Shown: one piece after another, positions 25,046-34,200 of the stretch
Numbering within the stretch: position 1 is the stretch's first letter
Layout: each line of letters opens with the position of its first letter
Assembly: GCA_964399625.1 (NCBI GenBank)
Contig: CAYNSB010000040.1
Span: forward strand, 1 to 35,150
Source: CAYNSB01 sp964399625
Lineage (GTDB): Bacteria; Planctomycetota; Phycisphaerae; Phycisphaerales; UBA1924
Direction: 5' to 3'
Length of the DNA stretch: 35,150 nucleotides
Position numbers and translations under genes: made by a program
Notes under the pieces: model-generated
The model's database searches: none
Told to the model about the DNA's origin: nothing
Seen by the model: only the letters and a program-made list of their open reading frames with translations

Positions 25046-25984
25046 TCACGTCCTGGACGTGGCCCGAATGAACAAGGCTTTGCGCTCGTCGTCAGTGACG
25101 GGCGCGGTTCTGGCTCGGTTGGCGGCGGCGGCGGCGGGCGTCACGTCGACCTTGCGGGTCTCGCGTCGGGCCGCGGCGGCGTTGGCTTGTGAGTCGATGC
25201 GGGCCTGGGAGATTCGCTCCATCACTTCCTCGAGGCTCGCGTCCTGCCCGCGCTGGCGGGCCTTGGAGACGATCTCCTCGGCGATGGAGAAGTTCTGCGC
25301 GAACTCCGCCTTCTGGGCGGCGGTCCACTTCCCGTCGCCCTTGCCGTAGATGGCGTGGAAGGCGGGCTTGGACGCGATCCATGCCTGGTTGCCGCGGTCG
25401 GCGCTGGCGCGCATCGCCCCGCGGAACTGCATCACTTCCTTCACGATCGGGCTCAGGGCCTCGCGCAGCATCTTCTGCGTCGCCTGGATCGCGGCGGCGC
25501 TGGCCTGCGCCTGGGCCCGCTGCATGTTCACCACGCTGCCGAGCAACGTGCCCAGCTTGGGGGCGAGCTCGGGGTTGTCGGCGGCGATCGCCTGCAGCTG
25601 CTGCTCGAGCGCCGCTTGGAACTGCTGCATCTGCGCGTCGGGCTGGTTCGGCGCGATCTGGGGCGCCGCGGTCTGGGCGGGCTGGTTGGAGGGCTGGTTC
25701 GCGGGAGGATCACCAAGGCCCAGCGCGGACTTCATCGACGCGACGAACGGGTCCTCCTCCGCCTCCTCGGCGGGCGGGTTGGAGCGCTCGTCGAGCACGC
25801 TCTGGATGAGGGCGTCGATCGGATTGGCGTTCGCGGGCGCGGCCTGCGATCCCTGCTGGGACTCGTTGGTCTGCGGTGCGCCGCTCGCGGATTCGGTGGT
25901 GCTGGATGCCGTGCTCAGTGCGGGCGCGCTGGAGGACTCCGTCGCGGTACTCGCAACCGAGGTCGTCTCTGCATTGGCATCCAT
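25046..25984 (-). CDS. Scaffolding protein
   Basis: A 312-residue protein between the zinc-ribbon and capsid genes. The N-terminal ~60 residues are Ser/Ala/Thr-rich and disordered, residues ~95-125 are Pro/Gln-rich, and the remainder is helix-forming (MQQFQAALEQQLQAIAADN, MQRAQAQASAAAIQATQKML). It ends in a basic helical tail with RRETRKVDV and TSRT. This composition and position match podovirus capsid scaffolds, which direct shell assembly and leave before packaging. The SD GGGA lies partly in the right arm of a leader hairpin. Confidence 0.8.
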   Translation of the reverse strand: MDANAETTSVASTATESSSAPALSTASSTTESASGAPQTNESQQGSQAAPANANPIDALIQSVLDERSNPPAEEAEEDPFVASMKSALGLGDPPANQPSNQPAQTAAPQIAPNQPDAQMQQFQAALEQQLQAIAADNPELAPKLGTLLGSVVNMQRAQAQASAAAIQATQKMLREALSPIVKEVMQFRGAMRASADRGNQAWIASKPAFHAIYGKGDGKWTAAQKAEFAQNFSIAEEIVSKARQRGQDASLEEVMERISQARIDSQANAAAARRETRKVDVTPAAAAANRARTAPVTDDERKALFIRATSRT

Positions 25985-26051
25985 GTGACAGTTCCCGCTG
26001 CTGCGGGCCTGTCGCGTGCGAAACGGTACCGTGGCTGGGCGCGTGAGTCAA
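25985..26051 (-). promoter_or_regulatory. Promoter and GCGACAGG leader upstream of scaffold
   Basis: The clearest of the five. TTGACT (26051-26046, overlapping the preceding stop) and TACCGT (26028-26023) are spaced 17 nt, then GCGACAGG (26015-26008) begins 7 nt after the -10, at about the predicted transcription start. A CCCGC-AGCA-GCGGG hairpin (26007-25994) follows, whose right arm overlaps the scaffold SD. The ATG is 31 nt from the motif start. Confidence 0.7.
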
Positions 26052-26401
26052 TAGGACGCGTTGTCACGCATCGTCTGCCACGCCCGGTCGAACGCCTTGG
26101 AGACGGACTGGTTGGGATAGACCACCCGCCCATCGTCCTGCACGCACCGGGCGACCGCCTTCCCGCCGTAGCGCTCCAGCACCGCGCGGGCCTTCTTCAC
26201 CTCGTGGGGCCGAACGCCGTAGGCGATGCTCACCGCCCGCCCGCCCGCGTATGGATCGGCGCTCTTGCGGTTGACGCTGTTTGTCGAGAACGAGTGGGAG
26301 CACTGCTTGCAGGTGGCGACGAAGTCCGGCGCCGCGACGTGCTGGTAGACCCGCGTGCCGCACTTGGGGCATGCGCCCTCGTGGATGCGTGAAATGATCA
26401 T
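26048..26401 (-). CDS. Small zinc-ribbon protein
   Basis: A 117-residue protein whose ATG (26401) overlaps the portal stop (ATGA). The much longer frame upstream is an Arg/Pro-rich shadow of the portal gene. Cys11-Pro-Lys-Cys14 and Cys31-Lys-Gln-Cys34 form a classical zinc ribbon; residues ~65-117 are a helical basic domain. Its stop overlaps the promoter for the scaffold gene. It could be a virion-assembly or regulatory factor. Its position between portal and scaffold is where some phages place a protease or head-assembly gene, but no catalytic motif is visible. Confidence 0.75.
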   Translation of the reverse strand: MIISRIHEGACPKCGTRVYQHVAAPDFVATCKQCSHSFSTNSVNRKSADPYAGGRAVSIAYGVRPHEVKKARAVLERYGGKAVARCVQDDGRVVYPNQSVSKAFDRAWQTMRDNASY

Positions 26402-28254
26402 TGGGAAGATCCCGGTGGGGTGTATCCCGACCGCACGCCAGCGGTGGCGGGCTGGTCGTCCGCGTCGGGTTCGGTCTGGGGAATGGAGAGCGTCTGTCCG
26501 CCGTTCATCTGCGGCGGCAGCATCCGGCCCATGTGCATCATCGCGATCTGCACCGACTGGGCGGTGATGGCCTGGTTGGGGAACAGGCGCTCGATGTTCT
26601 TGATGCCGAACTCGCAGCGCCCGATGCTGATGATCGCGTCCGGCTGGATGATGCCCGCCTGGATCATGGGGAAGACCCCAGTGAGGAACTGCAGGAACTT
26701 GTTGATCTGGTTGAGTCGGCTGGTCGGGTCGGTGCGCTGGGGCGCGATGCGGGACACCGACACCGCGAGATCGAGCGGGCCCGCGATGCGGGTCTGCGCG
26801 GAGTAGTGCACCGGGATCGTGCGACCGTTGGGGAGCTGGTACGGGAGGGCCTCCTTGATGGCGGGCGAGGAGGTGAAGTGGAACTTGAGGTGCTCGTCGA
26901 TCTGGTCGCACAGCGCGTCGACCTTGGCGATCATGCGGGCCAGCCGGACCGTGCTCCCGCTCTGCAGGATGCCCGCCTCGGTCGCGGTGCCGCCCGTCGT
27001 CTCCGTGTCCTGGCCGCCGATGCTGCTGAGCGAGGAGGTCCGATTCTGGAACTCCTGGCGGAGCGCGTTCTTGAACGCCTGGTAGTGCTCGGGCTGGCCT
27101 TGGAGCCGCTGGATCACCACGGACTTGGGATTGGGTGACTTGATGAATGTCCAGTTCTTTTCCGTGCGGATCGAGTCCGCCTCCTTCTCGGCTTCGGGCG
27201 CGTACACCACCACGATCTTCGCGTTCTCAACGTCGTCGTAGGCCTTGTTGTCCGCCATGCGCGCCGCGTAGTCGAGGTCCCGGATCAGCTCCGAGGGCGA
27301 GATCCCGAGGATCGAGCCCGGCACGGTGTTGAAGCGGAGCTTGAGGTAGGTGGTGCCCTCCGGGCCCCAGTCGTACTTGCGGAGGCGGAGGAACTTGCCG
27401 ATGGGCTTCTGCTCAGGATTCGTGAGCGCGAGCGTGCCGACGTACCAGTCGTCCCCGACGCGGAAGGACTCATCGAGCAACATCACGCGCTTGCCCGCGA
27501 TCGTCTGCGCCCGGTTGTCGGACGCGCCCTTGGTCATGAAGGGAGAGCCGGCGAGCGTCGTCTGTTGCAAGTCCTCCAGCGCGGCGTTGGCCTCCTCGAC
27601 GGTCGCGACCTGCTCGGGATTGAACACGTCGGGATCGAACTCCCATTCCTTGGGGTCCTCGCTCCGGCCCAGGGCGTTGGCCTTGATGATCGCCTTGGCG
27701 TCCGCAACGTAGGTGTGCCCCTCGCGGGTGATCTCGTGGTCGTCGCGGGCGAGGTAGTCGCTGGAATAGTCCTCGGTCGGGATGAACTGCACCATCGGTT
27801 CGATGGTGGGAATCCGCTCGCTGCCGTAGATCTCCGTGTCCTTGCCGTACTTGAAACCCACCTTGATGATGCCCATGGGACCGAGGATCGCCGCCGACAC
27901 GCACTGCTCGACGGCGCGCAGGATGTTGTGCCGCTTCCACACCCGGTCAAAGAGCGTTCTGAGTCGCTCGCAGTCGTACTCGCTGCCCGGCAGCTCGCAG
28001 ACCACGTCGTGCTGCAGGTCGTTGGGGATCAGGTTGCACTGGTAGATGAGGTACTGCTCGGCGAGGAAGTTGCTGAGCTTGGGCAGCTCGGCCTGTCCGG
28101 ACTCGCCGGCCTTGAGGGTGGACGCGGAGTCCCGCCCGAATCGGAAGCCCACGACCTCGCGGATCGCCGCCTTGTAGTCGTCGATGTGGTGCTCGAACTT
28201 CCGGCGATCGAGGCGCCAGGCTTCGGCGATGTCGTTGGCGGTGATGGATGACAC
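26398..28254 (-). CDS. Portal protein
   Basis: A 618-residue protein at the portal position directly after the large terminase. It starts at GTG with GAGGG 6 nt upstream, inside a leader hairpin. Family-like features include an N-terminal helical stem (DYKAAIREVVGFRFGRDS), the YLIYQCNLI region, a conserved core (GIIKVGFKYGKD) and a long helical C-terminal region (MIAKVDALCDQIDEHLKFHF). Portal dodecamers form the DNA entry channel and bind the terminase. Size matches podovirus portals. It opens a transcription block 26 nt downstream of a GCGACAGG motif. Confidence 0.9.
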   Translation of the reverse strand: MSSITANDIAEAWRLDRRKFEHHIDDYKAAIREVVGFRFGRDSASTLKAGESGQAELPKLSNFLAEQYLIYQCNLIPNDLQHDVVCELPGSEYDCERLRTLFDRVWKRHNILRAVEQCVSAAILGPMGIIKVGFKYGKDTEIYGSERIPTIEPMVQFIPTEDYSSDYLARDDHEITREGHTYVADAKAIIKANALGRSEDPKEWEFDPDVFNPEQVATVEEANAALEDLQQTTLAGSPFMTKGASDNRAQTIAGKRVMLLDESFRVGDDWYVGTLALTNPEQKPIGKFLRLRKYDWGPEGTTYLKLRFNTVPGSILGISPSELIRDLDYAARMADNKAYDDVENAKIVVVYAPEAEKEADSIRTEKNWTFIKSPNPKSVVIQRLQGQPEHYQAFKNALRQEFQNRTSSLSSIGGQDTETTGGTATEAGILQSGSTVRLARMIAKVDALCDQIDEHLKFHFTSSPAIKEALPYQLPNGRTIPVHYSAQTRIAGPLDLAVSVSRIAPQRTDPTSRLNQINKFLQFLTGVFPMIQAGIIQPDAIISIGRCEFGIKNIERLFPNQAITAQSVQIAMMHMGRMLPPQMNGGQTLSIPQTEPDADDQPATAGVRSGYTPPGSSQ

Positions 28255-28293
28255 GACCAGCCCTCGGCGGGGCCTGTCGCGCGTGGCATGGTA
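28255..28293 (-). promoter_or_regulatory. GCGACAGG leader upstream of portal
   Basis: TACCAT (28293-28288) is followed after 7 nt by GCGACAGG (28280-28273). GCCC and GGGC arms around CGCCGA then form a weak hairpin containing the SD GAGGG. The motif begins 26 nt before the GTG. No -35 match was found at 16-18 nt. Confidence 0.5.
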
Positions 28294-28298
28294 GGTCG

Positions 28299-29837
28299 CT
28301 ACCAGGGACGCGAGCCTTGCCTCTCACGCTGCTTGCGCTGCTCGATCTGCCACTGGGCCGAGCCCACGCGCACCTTGATCTCCGGAACAGGCATGGCCCG
28401 GACCTGCGTGCACGCCAGCACGCTCAGCGCGTCCGCGATGACGCGGTCCCCGTGCGGGGTCATGCCCTCGCCCGGCGCGGAGGCCCGCACCGCCATCTCA
28501 TTGGTGCTGTAGGGGCAGTCCCGTTTGTCGAGCTTCCACCCCTTGCACTCGCGCAGCGTCTCGGCGTCCCGCACCTGGTGCGTGCGCGTGTAGAGGGAGG
28601 AGCGGTATTCGGACAGGAGCCGCTTCTTGCCTTCGAGGGTGGAACGCCAACCGAGGTCGCCCGATGGGCTGGTCATGGGCGCGCTTGGCGTGGCGGTCGC
28701 GCGGAAGATCATCGGGTAGCGGATGTTGCGGAGCGCTCCCACGAAGGCCTCGCCGGCGCCGCTGATCTCGGGATTGAGGAGCGCGGCCTTGTGGATCCCT
28801 CCAAACCAGTGCCCCGCGCCCGCGGCGATGCGGGCCGCTTCCTCGGGCGTGACTCCCGAGTTGGCGTAGGTCGCGACCTGCACGCCGGTCTCCGCGTTCG
28901 TGAAGCTGCCGGTGGTGTTGCTGGCGCCCACGCCGAAGGACACGTCCCATCCGCCCGCGTAGGTGGTGTTCTGGGGCGGTCTTCCGTTCTCGAGCGGGCA
29001 CCAGAGTTTCCATGGACCGCTGGGGTCCTCCACCCACTCCACCTTCGAGAAGTCCGGTCGGCTGAGTCCCAGCGCATCGCCCAGGGGCACGCGGATGTGC
29101 CCCGTGTGGAGGGGCGGAACCGCCTCCTGCATGAGCCCGTCGATCACCGACCGATCGAAGAACGCGTTCGCGGCCTGACCAGGCTTGGCGAGGTATTCCT
29201 GTTCCCACTCCCGCGGGCTCATCTTGCCCTCAGTCAGGAGCGCGCGGATCTCCTCGAGCTCCGACGCGGGCAGGTGGGGGTTGTCGAAGGTCGTGGCCTC
29301 GAAATACGCCCAGTCCCGCGTTGCGTCCTGCGCGAGGTCGCACAGGTCGTTGAAGCCCTCATTGGCGAGCTTGGGAGTGCCGATGAACCACGCGTAGGAA
29401 TCGGGCGCGTAGTCGATCAGCGTGGGGCGCAGCGCGACGAAGAACAGTTCTTCGAGGTCCGGGACCAGCCCCGCCTCTTCGACGATGATGTCGTGGTAGT
29501 TGCGCCCGCGCCCGGGGTCCTTGTTCTTGTCCAGCGACCAGCCCTCCAGGATGCCGCCCGTGAGGAGCTCGATCGTCTTCTCCTGCTTGTTGATGCGCCT
29601 GATGACGGGCCGGAGCCGGCGCTCGAACCGCCGCCAGTTCTCCTCAAAGTACTGGAAGGTGGGCGCGAAGAAACCGACGCGCTTGCCCGCGAGAAGGCGT
29701 CGGCTGGCGATGATCTCGATGGTGGTGGTCTTGCCGTACCGCCGCGCGCATCGAACGCAGTTGAAGCGCCGCGCCTGATCGATGATCCGCTGCTGTCCCG
29801 CGTGCGGTCGCGGGAGGACCACCACAAGCTCGCGCAT
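28299..29837 (-). CDS. terL: Terminase large subunit
   Basis: A 512-residue motor that pumps DNA into the head and cuts the concatemer. The ATPase half shows Walker A (ARRYGKTT, 31-38, with Lys36), Walker B (YHDIIVEE, 114-121, acidic Asp116 and Glu120/121) and the coupling motif FIGTP (151-155). The nuclease half shows the RNase H-like acidic set: Asp298 in GWDVSFG, Glu357 in NPEISG and Asp464/Asp469 in HGDRVIADALS. All key residues are present. It follows the small subunit by 3 nt, with AAGGA as SD, and is 44 nt upstream of the portal. Confidence 0.97.
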   Translation of the reverse strand: MRELVVVLPRPHAGQQRIIDQARRFNCVRCARRYGKTTTIEIIASRRLLAGKRVGFFAPTFQYFEENWRRFERRLRPVIRRINKQEKTIELLTGGILEGWSLDKNKDPGRGRNYHDIIVEEAGLVPDLEELFFVALRPTLIDYAPDSYAWFIGTPKLANEGFNDLCDLAQDATRDWAYFEATTFDNPHLPASELEEIRALLTEGKMSPREWEQEYLAKPGQAANAFFDRSVIDGLMQEAVPPLHTGHIRVPLGDALGLSRPDFSKVEWVEDPSGPWKLWCPLENGRPPQNTTYAGGWDVSFGVGASNTTGSFTNAETGVQVATYANSGVTPEEAARIAAGAGHWFGGIHKAALLNPEISGAGEAFVGALRNIRYPMIFRATATPSAPMTSPSGDLGWRSTLEGKKRLLSEYRSSLYTRTHQVRDAETLRECKGWKLDKRDCPYSTNEMAVRASAPGEGMTPHGDRVIADALSVLACTQVRAMPVPEIKVRVGSAQWQIEQRKQRERQGSRPW

Positions 29838-29840
29838 GGG

Positions 29841-30155
29841 TCAGTCCTTGACGGGGTCCTCATACATGACCCGGATCGAGATGTCTCCCCCAACGTCGGC
29901 GTCCACGGGCTGGCGGTAGTTGCCGAAGACACGCTTGTCGACGTGGATCGCGGCGGTGAGTCGCACCTTGACCACCTCGGGCTCCAGGTCGTCGTGCTTT
30001 CCCTGCGCAACATCCCTGATGAACTTCACGGCGTTGCGCACGTCGCCCTCGGGATACAGAGCCTCCGCGAGGGCCACGATGTCGCGCGGCTTCCGGCCCG
30101 CGCCCTCGCGCTTGCCGCCGTGCGTGTTGCCGGGTTGGAAGGGTTTGCCGCGCAT
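29841..30155 (-). CDS. Terminase small subunit candidate
   Basis: A 104-residue protein directly before terL. Its N-terminus, FQPGNTHGGKREGAGRKP, is a basic Gly/Arg-rich arm often found at the start of phage small terminase-like proteins. A helix region (IVALAEALYPEGD, NAVKFIRDVAQGK) follows, as expected for a DNA-recognition domain. The length is near the lower end of the small-subunit range. Role inferred mainly from position; sequence identity to a specific family cannot be stated. Confidence 0.65.
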   Translation of the reverse strand: MRGKPFQPGNTHGGKREGAGRKPRDIVALAEALYPEGDVRNAVKFIRDVAQGKHDDLEPEVVKVRLTAAIHVDKRVFGNYRQPVDADVGGDISIRVMYEDPVKD

Positions 30156-30156
30156 C

Positions 30157-30798
30157 TCACAGGGCCGTCATGAACCGGGTGAGGATGATCGCCGAACCGG
30201 TGCCGCTCGTCCGCTGGATCTGGAACTCCAGGAAGGCGTCGGAGAACTCGTCGATGATCACCGACACCCGACCGCCATCCGCGGCGGCGGGCGAAATGAT
30301 CTGCCACGCGCCCGCGTACCCGCCGCGGCGATCGTCGTCGAGGTTCGTCACCAGCTTGGCGTGACGGACGCTGCTGTCCAGCAGGCTGCCGTCGACGCCG
30401 ACCTTGGTGCCCACCGTGAAGGTGAAGGTGCCGATCACCTCATCGCTGAACGCGTTGGGGTCGTGATCGCTCTGGATGAGGCGACGAACCCGGACCTTGT
30501 AAGTGTCGTTGTCCGCCGCGTTCTTGGCGGCAAGCGAGAACACCGTGCGCCCTCCGGACCGTGGCTTGATCCGCACGATGCCGGCGGCGAGGTTGATCTG
30601 CTGCGGCGAACCGTTGGTGACGCGGAAGTCCGCGCGGTCGAAGGCGTCGAGCGATCCGGTGTAGTTGATCCACGGGATCGTGAACGAAGCGGCATCGGCG
30701 GAGGTGACAACGCCCGCGATGCTCTCGGGGCCTTTGGGGGTCGTGGCGGCGACGGCGCCGGGCATGTCGCGGTGCAGTAACGAATAGTCCTGTGGCAT
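30157..30798 (-). CDS. Hypothetical virion protein, beta-rich
   Basis: A 213-residue protein with AGGA ~9 nt upstream. It is rich in beta sequence (YKVRVRRLIQSDHDPN, EVIGTFTFTVGTKVG, GGRVSVIIDEFSDAFLEFQI), suggesting beta-sandwich folds like those in tail accessory proteins. It lies just before the small terminase (1-nt gap). No family was recognised. Fibre accessory or head protein would both fit. Confidence 0.65.
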   Translation of the reverse strand: MPQDYSLLHRDMPGAVAATTPKGPESIAGVVTSADAASFTIPWINYTGSLDAFDRADFRVTNGSPQQINLAAGIVRIKPRSGGRTVFSLAAKNAADNDTYKVRVRRLIQSDHDPNAFSDEVIGTFTFTVGTKVGVDGSLLDSSVRHAKLVTNLDDDRRGGYAGAWQIISPAAADGGRVSVIIDEFSDAFLEFQIQRTSGTGSAIILTRFMTAL

Positions 30799-30854
30799 GG
30801 CGGTGGTCCTGCGCGGTCAGCGCGTGGGGGTGGTGGGCGTGATGGGTGGTGGTG

Positions 30855-31220
30855 CTACTTCTTGGGTTCTTGCTTCTTCTCGAAGCCCGGTAGCGTGCCG
30901 TCCTTGGCGCGCTGCAGGATCGTTCGGCCCGCGTCGGTGGTGGCGCCCCAGGTGCCGCGCGGGTTGGAGTCGCGGATGACCCCCAGGTGCACAAGGTTCT
31001 CGATGATGGGTTCGAGGGGCGCGGCCCGCTGCTCGTCGGTGAGCTCCTCGGCCTCCTGCTGCCAGTCCTTCACCTTCTCGATCATCAGCGAGTAGGAGAG
31101 TCCCTCCAGAACCGCCTGCTCGACCTTGCGGGGCGCGACGTTGGCGACCTTGAGAAACTGGATGTCGAGGGGCGTGAAGGTGTGGGACAGGGTGATGGTG
31201 GGGATGCTTACCTGCGTCAT
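30855..31220 (-). CDS. Small hypothetical protein downstream of the spike
   Basis: A 121-residue protein whose ATG (31220) overlaps the spike stop (ATGA) with AGGAG upstream; a longer frame to 31391 adds Arg-rich shadow. It begins with beta sequence (VSIPTITLSHTFTPLDIQFL) followed by helices with a winged-helix-like spacing (KVEQAVLEGLSYSLMIEKVKDW, IIENLVHLGVIRDSN). The C-terminus is basic (FEKKQEPKK). It could be a spike chaperone or a small DNA-binding protein. The 56 nt after it contain no visible gene. Confidence 0.65.
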   Translation of the reverse strand: MTQVSIPTITLSHTFTPLDIQFLKVANVAPRKVEQAVLEGLSYSLMIEKVKDWQQEAEELTDEQRAAPLEPIIENLVHLGVIRDSNPRGTWGATTDAGRTILQRAKDGTLPGFEKKQEPKK

Positions 31221-34200
31221 GCGATGCTCCTTTGGGCGCGCTGGTGCCTGGATGTCCGAGAGGTTCGTGGATCGCCGTTCTCCAGACGGGACAGTCCCGC
31301 CTGCTCCGCCACGCGGATGCGGTCTTCCTGTGAGTTGGACAGCCCAGCGAATTCGAGGTGTACCTCCTCGCCGCGCAGCAGACAGGCGCACACCGCGACC
31401 GTGCGCTGCTCGGCGGTTCCAAATCCACCGTTGAAGATGTTGCCGGCGGTCTTGCGCATCCCCGCCAGCTCGCGGGGCGAGAGGAACTGGGTCGGTGAGG
31501 CGGCGGCGAACCCCCAGTCCGAGGGCGCCGCGACCACGCCGTCGATCTGGGTGATCTTGGCGCCCGCGCCCGGCGCGAAGGCGACCTTGGGCATCTGGGC
31601 CTCGGTGAAGATCGGCACGCCCCTTGATTTCGCGTACAGGAACGCGCGGCGGGCGGGGGAGTCGTTCGTGAAGTCGATGGCGGAGAGAACGTCGAGGGCT
31701 TGGCTTCCCTGGTCCAGAACCTCGAGGCGCGTCAGGCGATCGAGGCTTGCGGTGTCGGTCGCTTCATCAACGCCCAACTGGCCCACGTAGGTTCCGAAGT
31801 CGTCGAGCTGCGGGCGCAGCGCCAGCCATTCGGTATCAACGGTCTCGGTCCATGTGGTCCCGAAGAGCGTTTCGTGCCGGAGCCGGTTGTACGGCGCGCA
31901 CGCGAGCGAACCTCCGCCCAGCGCCGCGTCGGCGGTCCCGACCGTGAACTGCGCGTTGCTCTGGGTCTGGCCCCATTGCCAGTAGGCGCGGAGGCTCTTC
32001 CATCCGCGAGAGACCAGCTGGTAGGCGGAGTTGGCGCTGGGGTTGCCCGCGTTGCCCTGGCCGTACCGGAGGAACGCTCCAAAGTCGGCGAGTGCCTGGG
32101 GGATGATCCCGCGCGGGTTGGTGCCGCTGGAATCGGCCACGAACACCATCGCGTGCACCAGTCGCCGGCGGTATGGGTACATCTGGGTCCTCACCGCGAT
32201 GCCGCCCTGGACGAACTCCGGGACATGCACCGTCGTCGCCGCGGGGCTCTCCAGCAGACCATCGGCGGTCATGTGGGTCAGGGTTACGTCGAACGCCGTG
32301 GCGTCCACGCCGGAGTCGATGTCAAGGCTCGTCTCGTGCCCGTAGAACCTCTTGGTGTTGCCATTCCAGCGCGCCACCACGATCGGGTATCCGTCCTTGG
32401 CGTCCACGGCGATCGTCACCGAGTTTGAGGACCGCCCCGATACCGAGGTTCCGGATGGCGAGGGGATGTTGAGGTCGTAGGGGAAGGCGGCGCCCGTCGT
32501 GTTGTGCGGCGCGGGCAGGCTCGACTTCTGAGGCAGGTGCGTGGGCAACGCGTAGCGCATCATCGCCGCGTAGGTCAGGGCCTCGGGCAGCGGACCGGGC
32601 GGTGCGTTGCGGATGGTCCTGAACAGGCGTGTCACGCTGCCCGCCGGCGCCGTGGTGTCCTCGAAAGCGAACGTGCCCGCGATCGACGCCATGTAGTCCG
32701 CGAGCGTCTTCTTGCCGTTGGGGAACGACACGCGACCGGAGGACTGCGGGCACTGGGAGAACGCCACGCCGGACGCGGTCACGAACGCGGCCTGGCTCTT
32801 GGTGCCGGTGCCAAACTCGTGCGCGTACGCAACGCCCGTCGCGCTGCTGAACACCCCATCGGTGAAGTCGATGAAGGGCACTTCCTCGGCGCGCATGAAG
32901 ACGTGCCAGTTCTGCGTGCCCTCGCTGGTGCGATCGCTCATGAACCCGCGGTAGTCCACGTTGGGGTACGCGCCGCGCGTGGCCGCGTCCACGGTGGGGT
33001 TGCTGGCGTAGAGCCAGTTGCCCGCGTCGAACGTCGCGTAGCTGTCGCTGTCGATGTTCGCGAACGAGATCTGCTCGTACATCGCGTCGGGCAGTTTGTC
33101 GGACGAGCGCTTGCGGAACGGGATCACGCCCGTGCCCAGACCGCCCGTCTTCTGGGCGCTCTGGAGCCCGCGGAACCACACGCCGTAGCTGTCCCCGAAC
33201 GTTGCCATCCGGGCGAAGCCGTTGGTGACGCCCGTGCGCAGCGACACGAAGTCCACGTTCATGTTGCAGCTGCGGTAGGGGCCCGTGCCGTAGTTGCCCA
33301 CCACGCTGGTCGCGTTGCCCGAGGGGAGCGCGCCGGTGTTGTGCGAGTCGTTGGGATCGAGGGTCAGCGTCTTGGTGCCGTTGTTGACGGACGAGACCTT
33401 GAACATCCCGGGCGTGCCGCCCGTGCCCGTGCCCCAGTTCTCGACGCGGACGTACCCGCCCGCGATCTCCTCGCCGGTGAGGCTGGAGGACTGGAGCGTG
33501 TTGCCCGCCTTGGTGAATGAGCCGTTCGAGAACGCGCCCTCGCTGTTCACGCCCGAGACGGGCCCGCTTCCGCAGTCGTCCTCAAGGGCCGTGATGCAGG
33601 TGTAGGCGTGCCCGTAGTCCGATCGCGTGCGCCCGGCGTCCACGTTCCCGCCCGTGTCGCCGCGCCCCAAGCCCAGCGCGGACAGTTTCTCGATGCGCCC
33701 CGAGTAGGGCGGATTGCCCGCGAGCAACCCGTTGACGGTGTTCCCGCCGTAGTCCTCGTGGCTCATCGTGCCACGCTCGCCCGAGACGGGGTTGCAGCGG
33801 AACGATGGTTGCACGTTGTCGATGGACGCGAAGTGTGGCGCCGCAAACCCCGTGACGTTCCACCCCACGTTGCGCACGTCGTTGGCCCGGAACGAACGAA
33901 CCTCGTTGAAGCGGCAGTGGAGCGTGATGTTCTTCGGGCTGGGGCAGAAGAACGTGGACCCGTTGGCGAGCCCATTCCACCAAAGCCCCTGCACCGCGAC
34001 GTACTCTGTCGTGAGCGGGACGGTGAACCCGTCGCAGTTGATGATCGGTGGGGCGGTGGCGCCCGTGCCGGGGTCGATCGCGCCCATGTAGAACAGCTGG
34101 CTTGCGCTGAGCCCGCCGCGCGTGAGCGTCTCGGTGCCGCTGGCGCCCTGGGCGATCGTCTGGCCCTTGCCGAAGAAGATCAGGCGCACGTTGTTCGCGG

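Noticed and set aside
26402..26911. Upstream extension of the zinc-ribbon frame
   Set aside because: The added residues are an Arg/Pro-rich shadow of the portal gene. The ATGA overlap at 26401 is a better start.
28248..30173. Plus-strand open frame of 641 codons
   Set aside because: It lies opposite terL, which has complete ATPase and nuclease motifs. The plus translation is compositionally biased.
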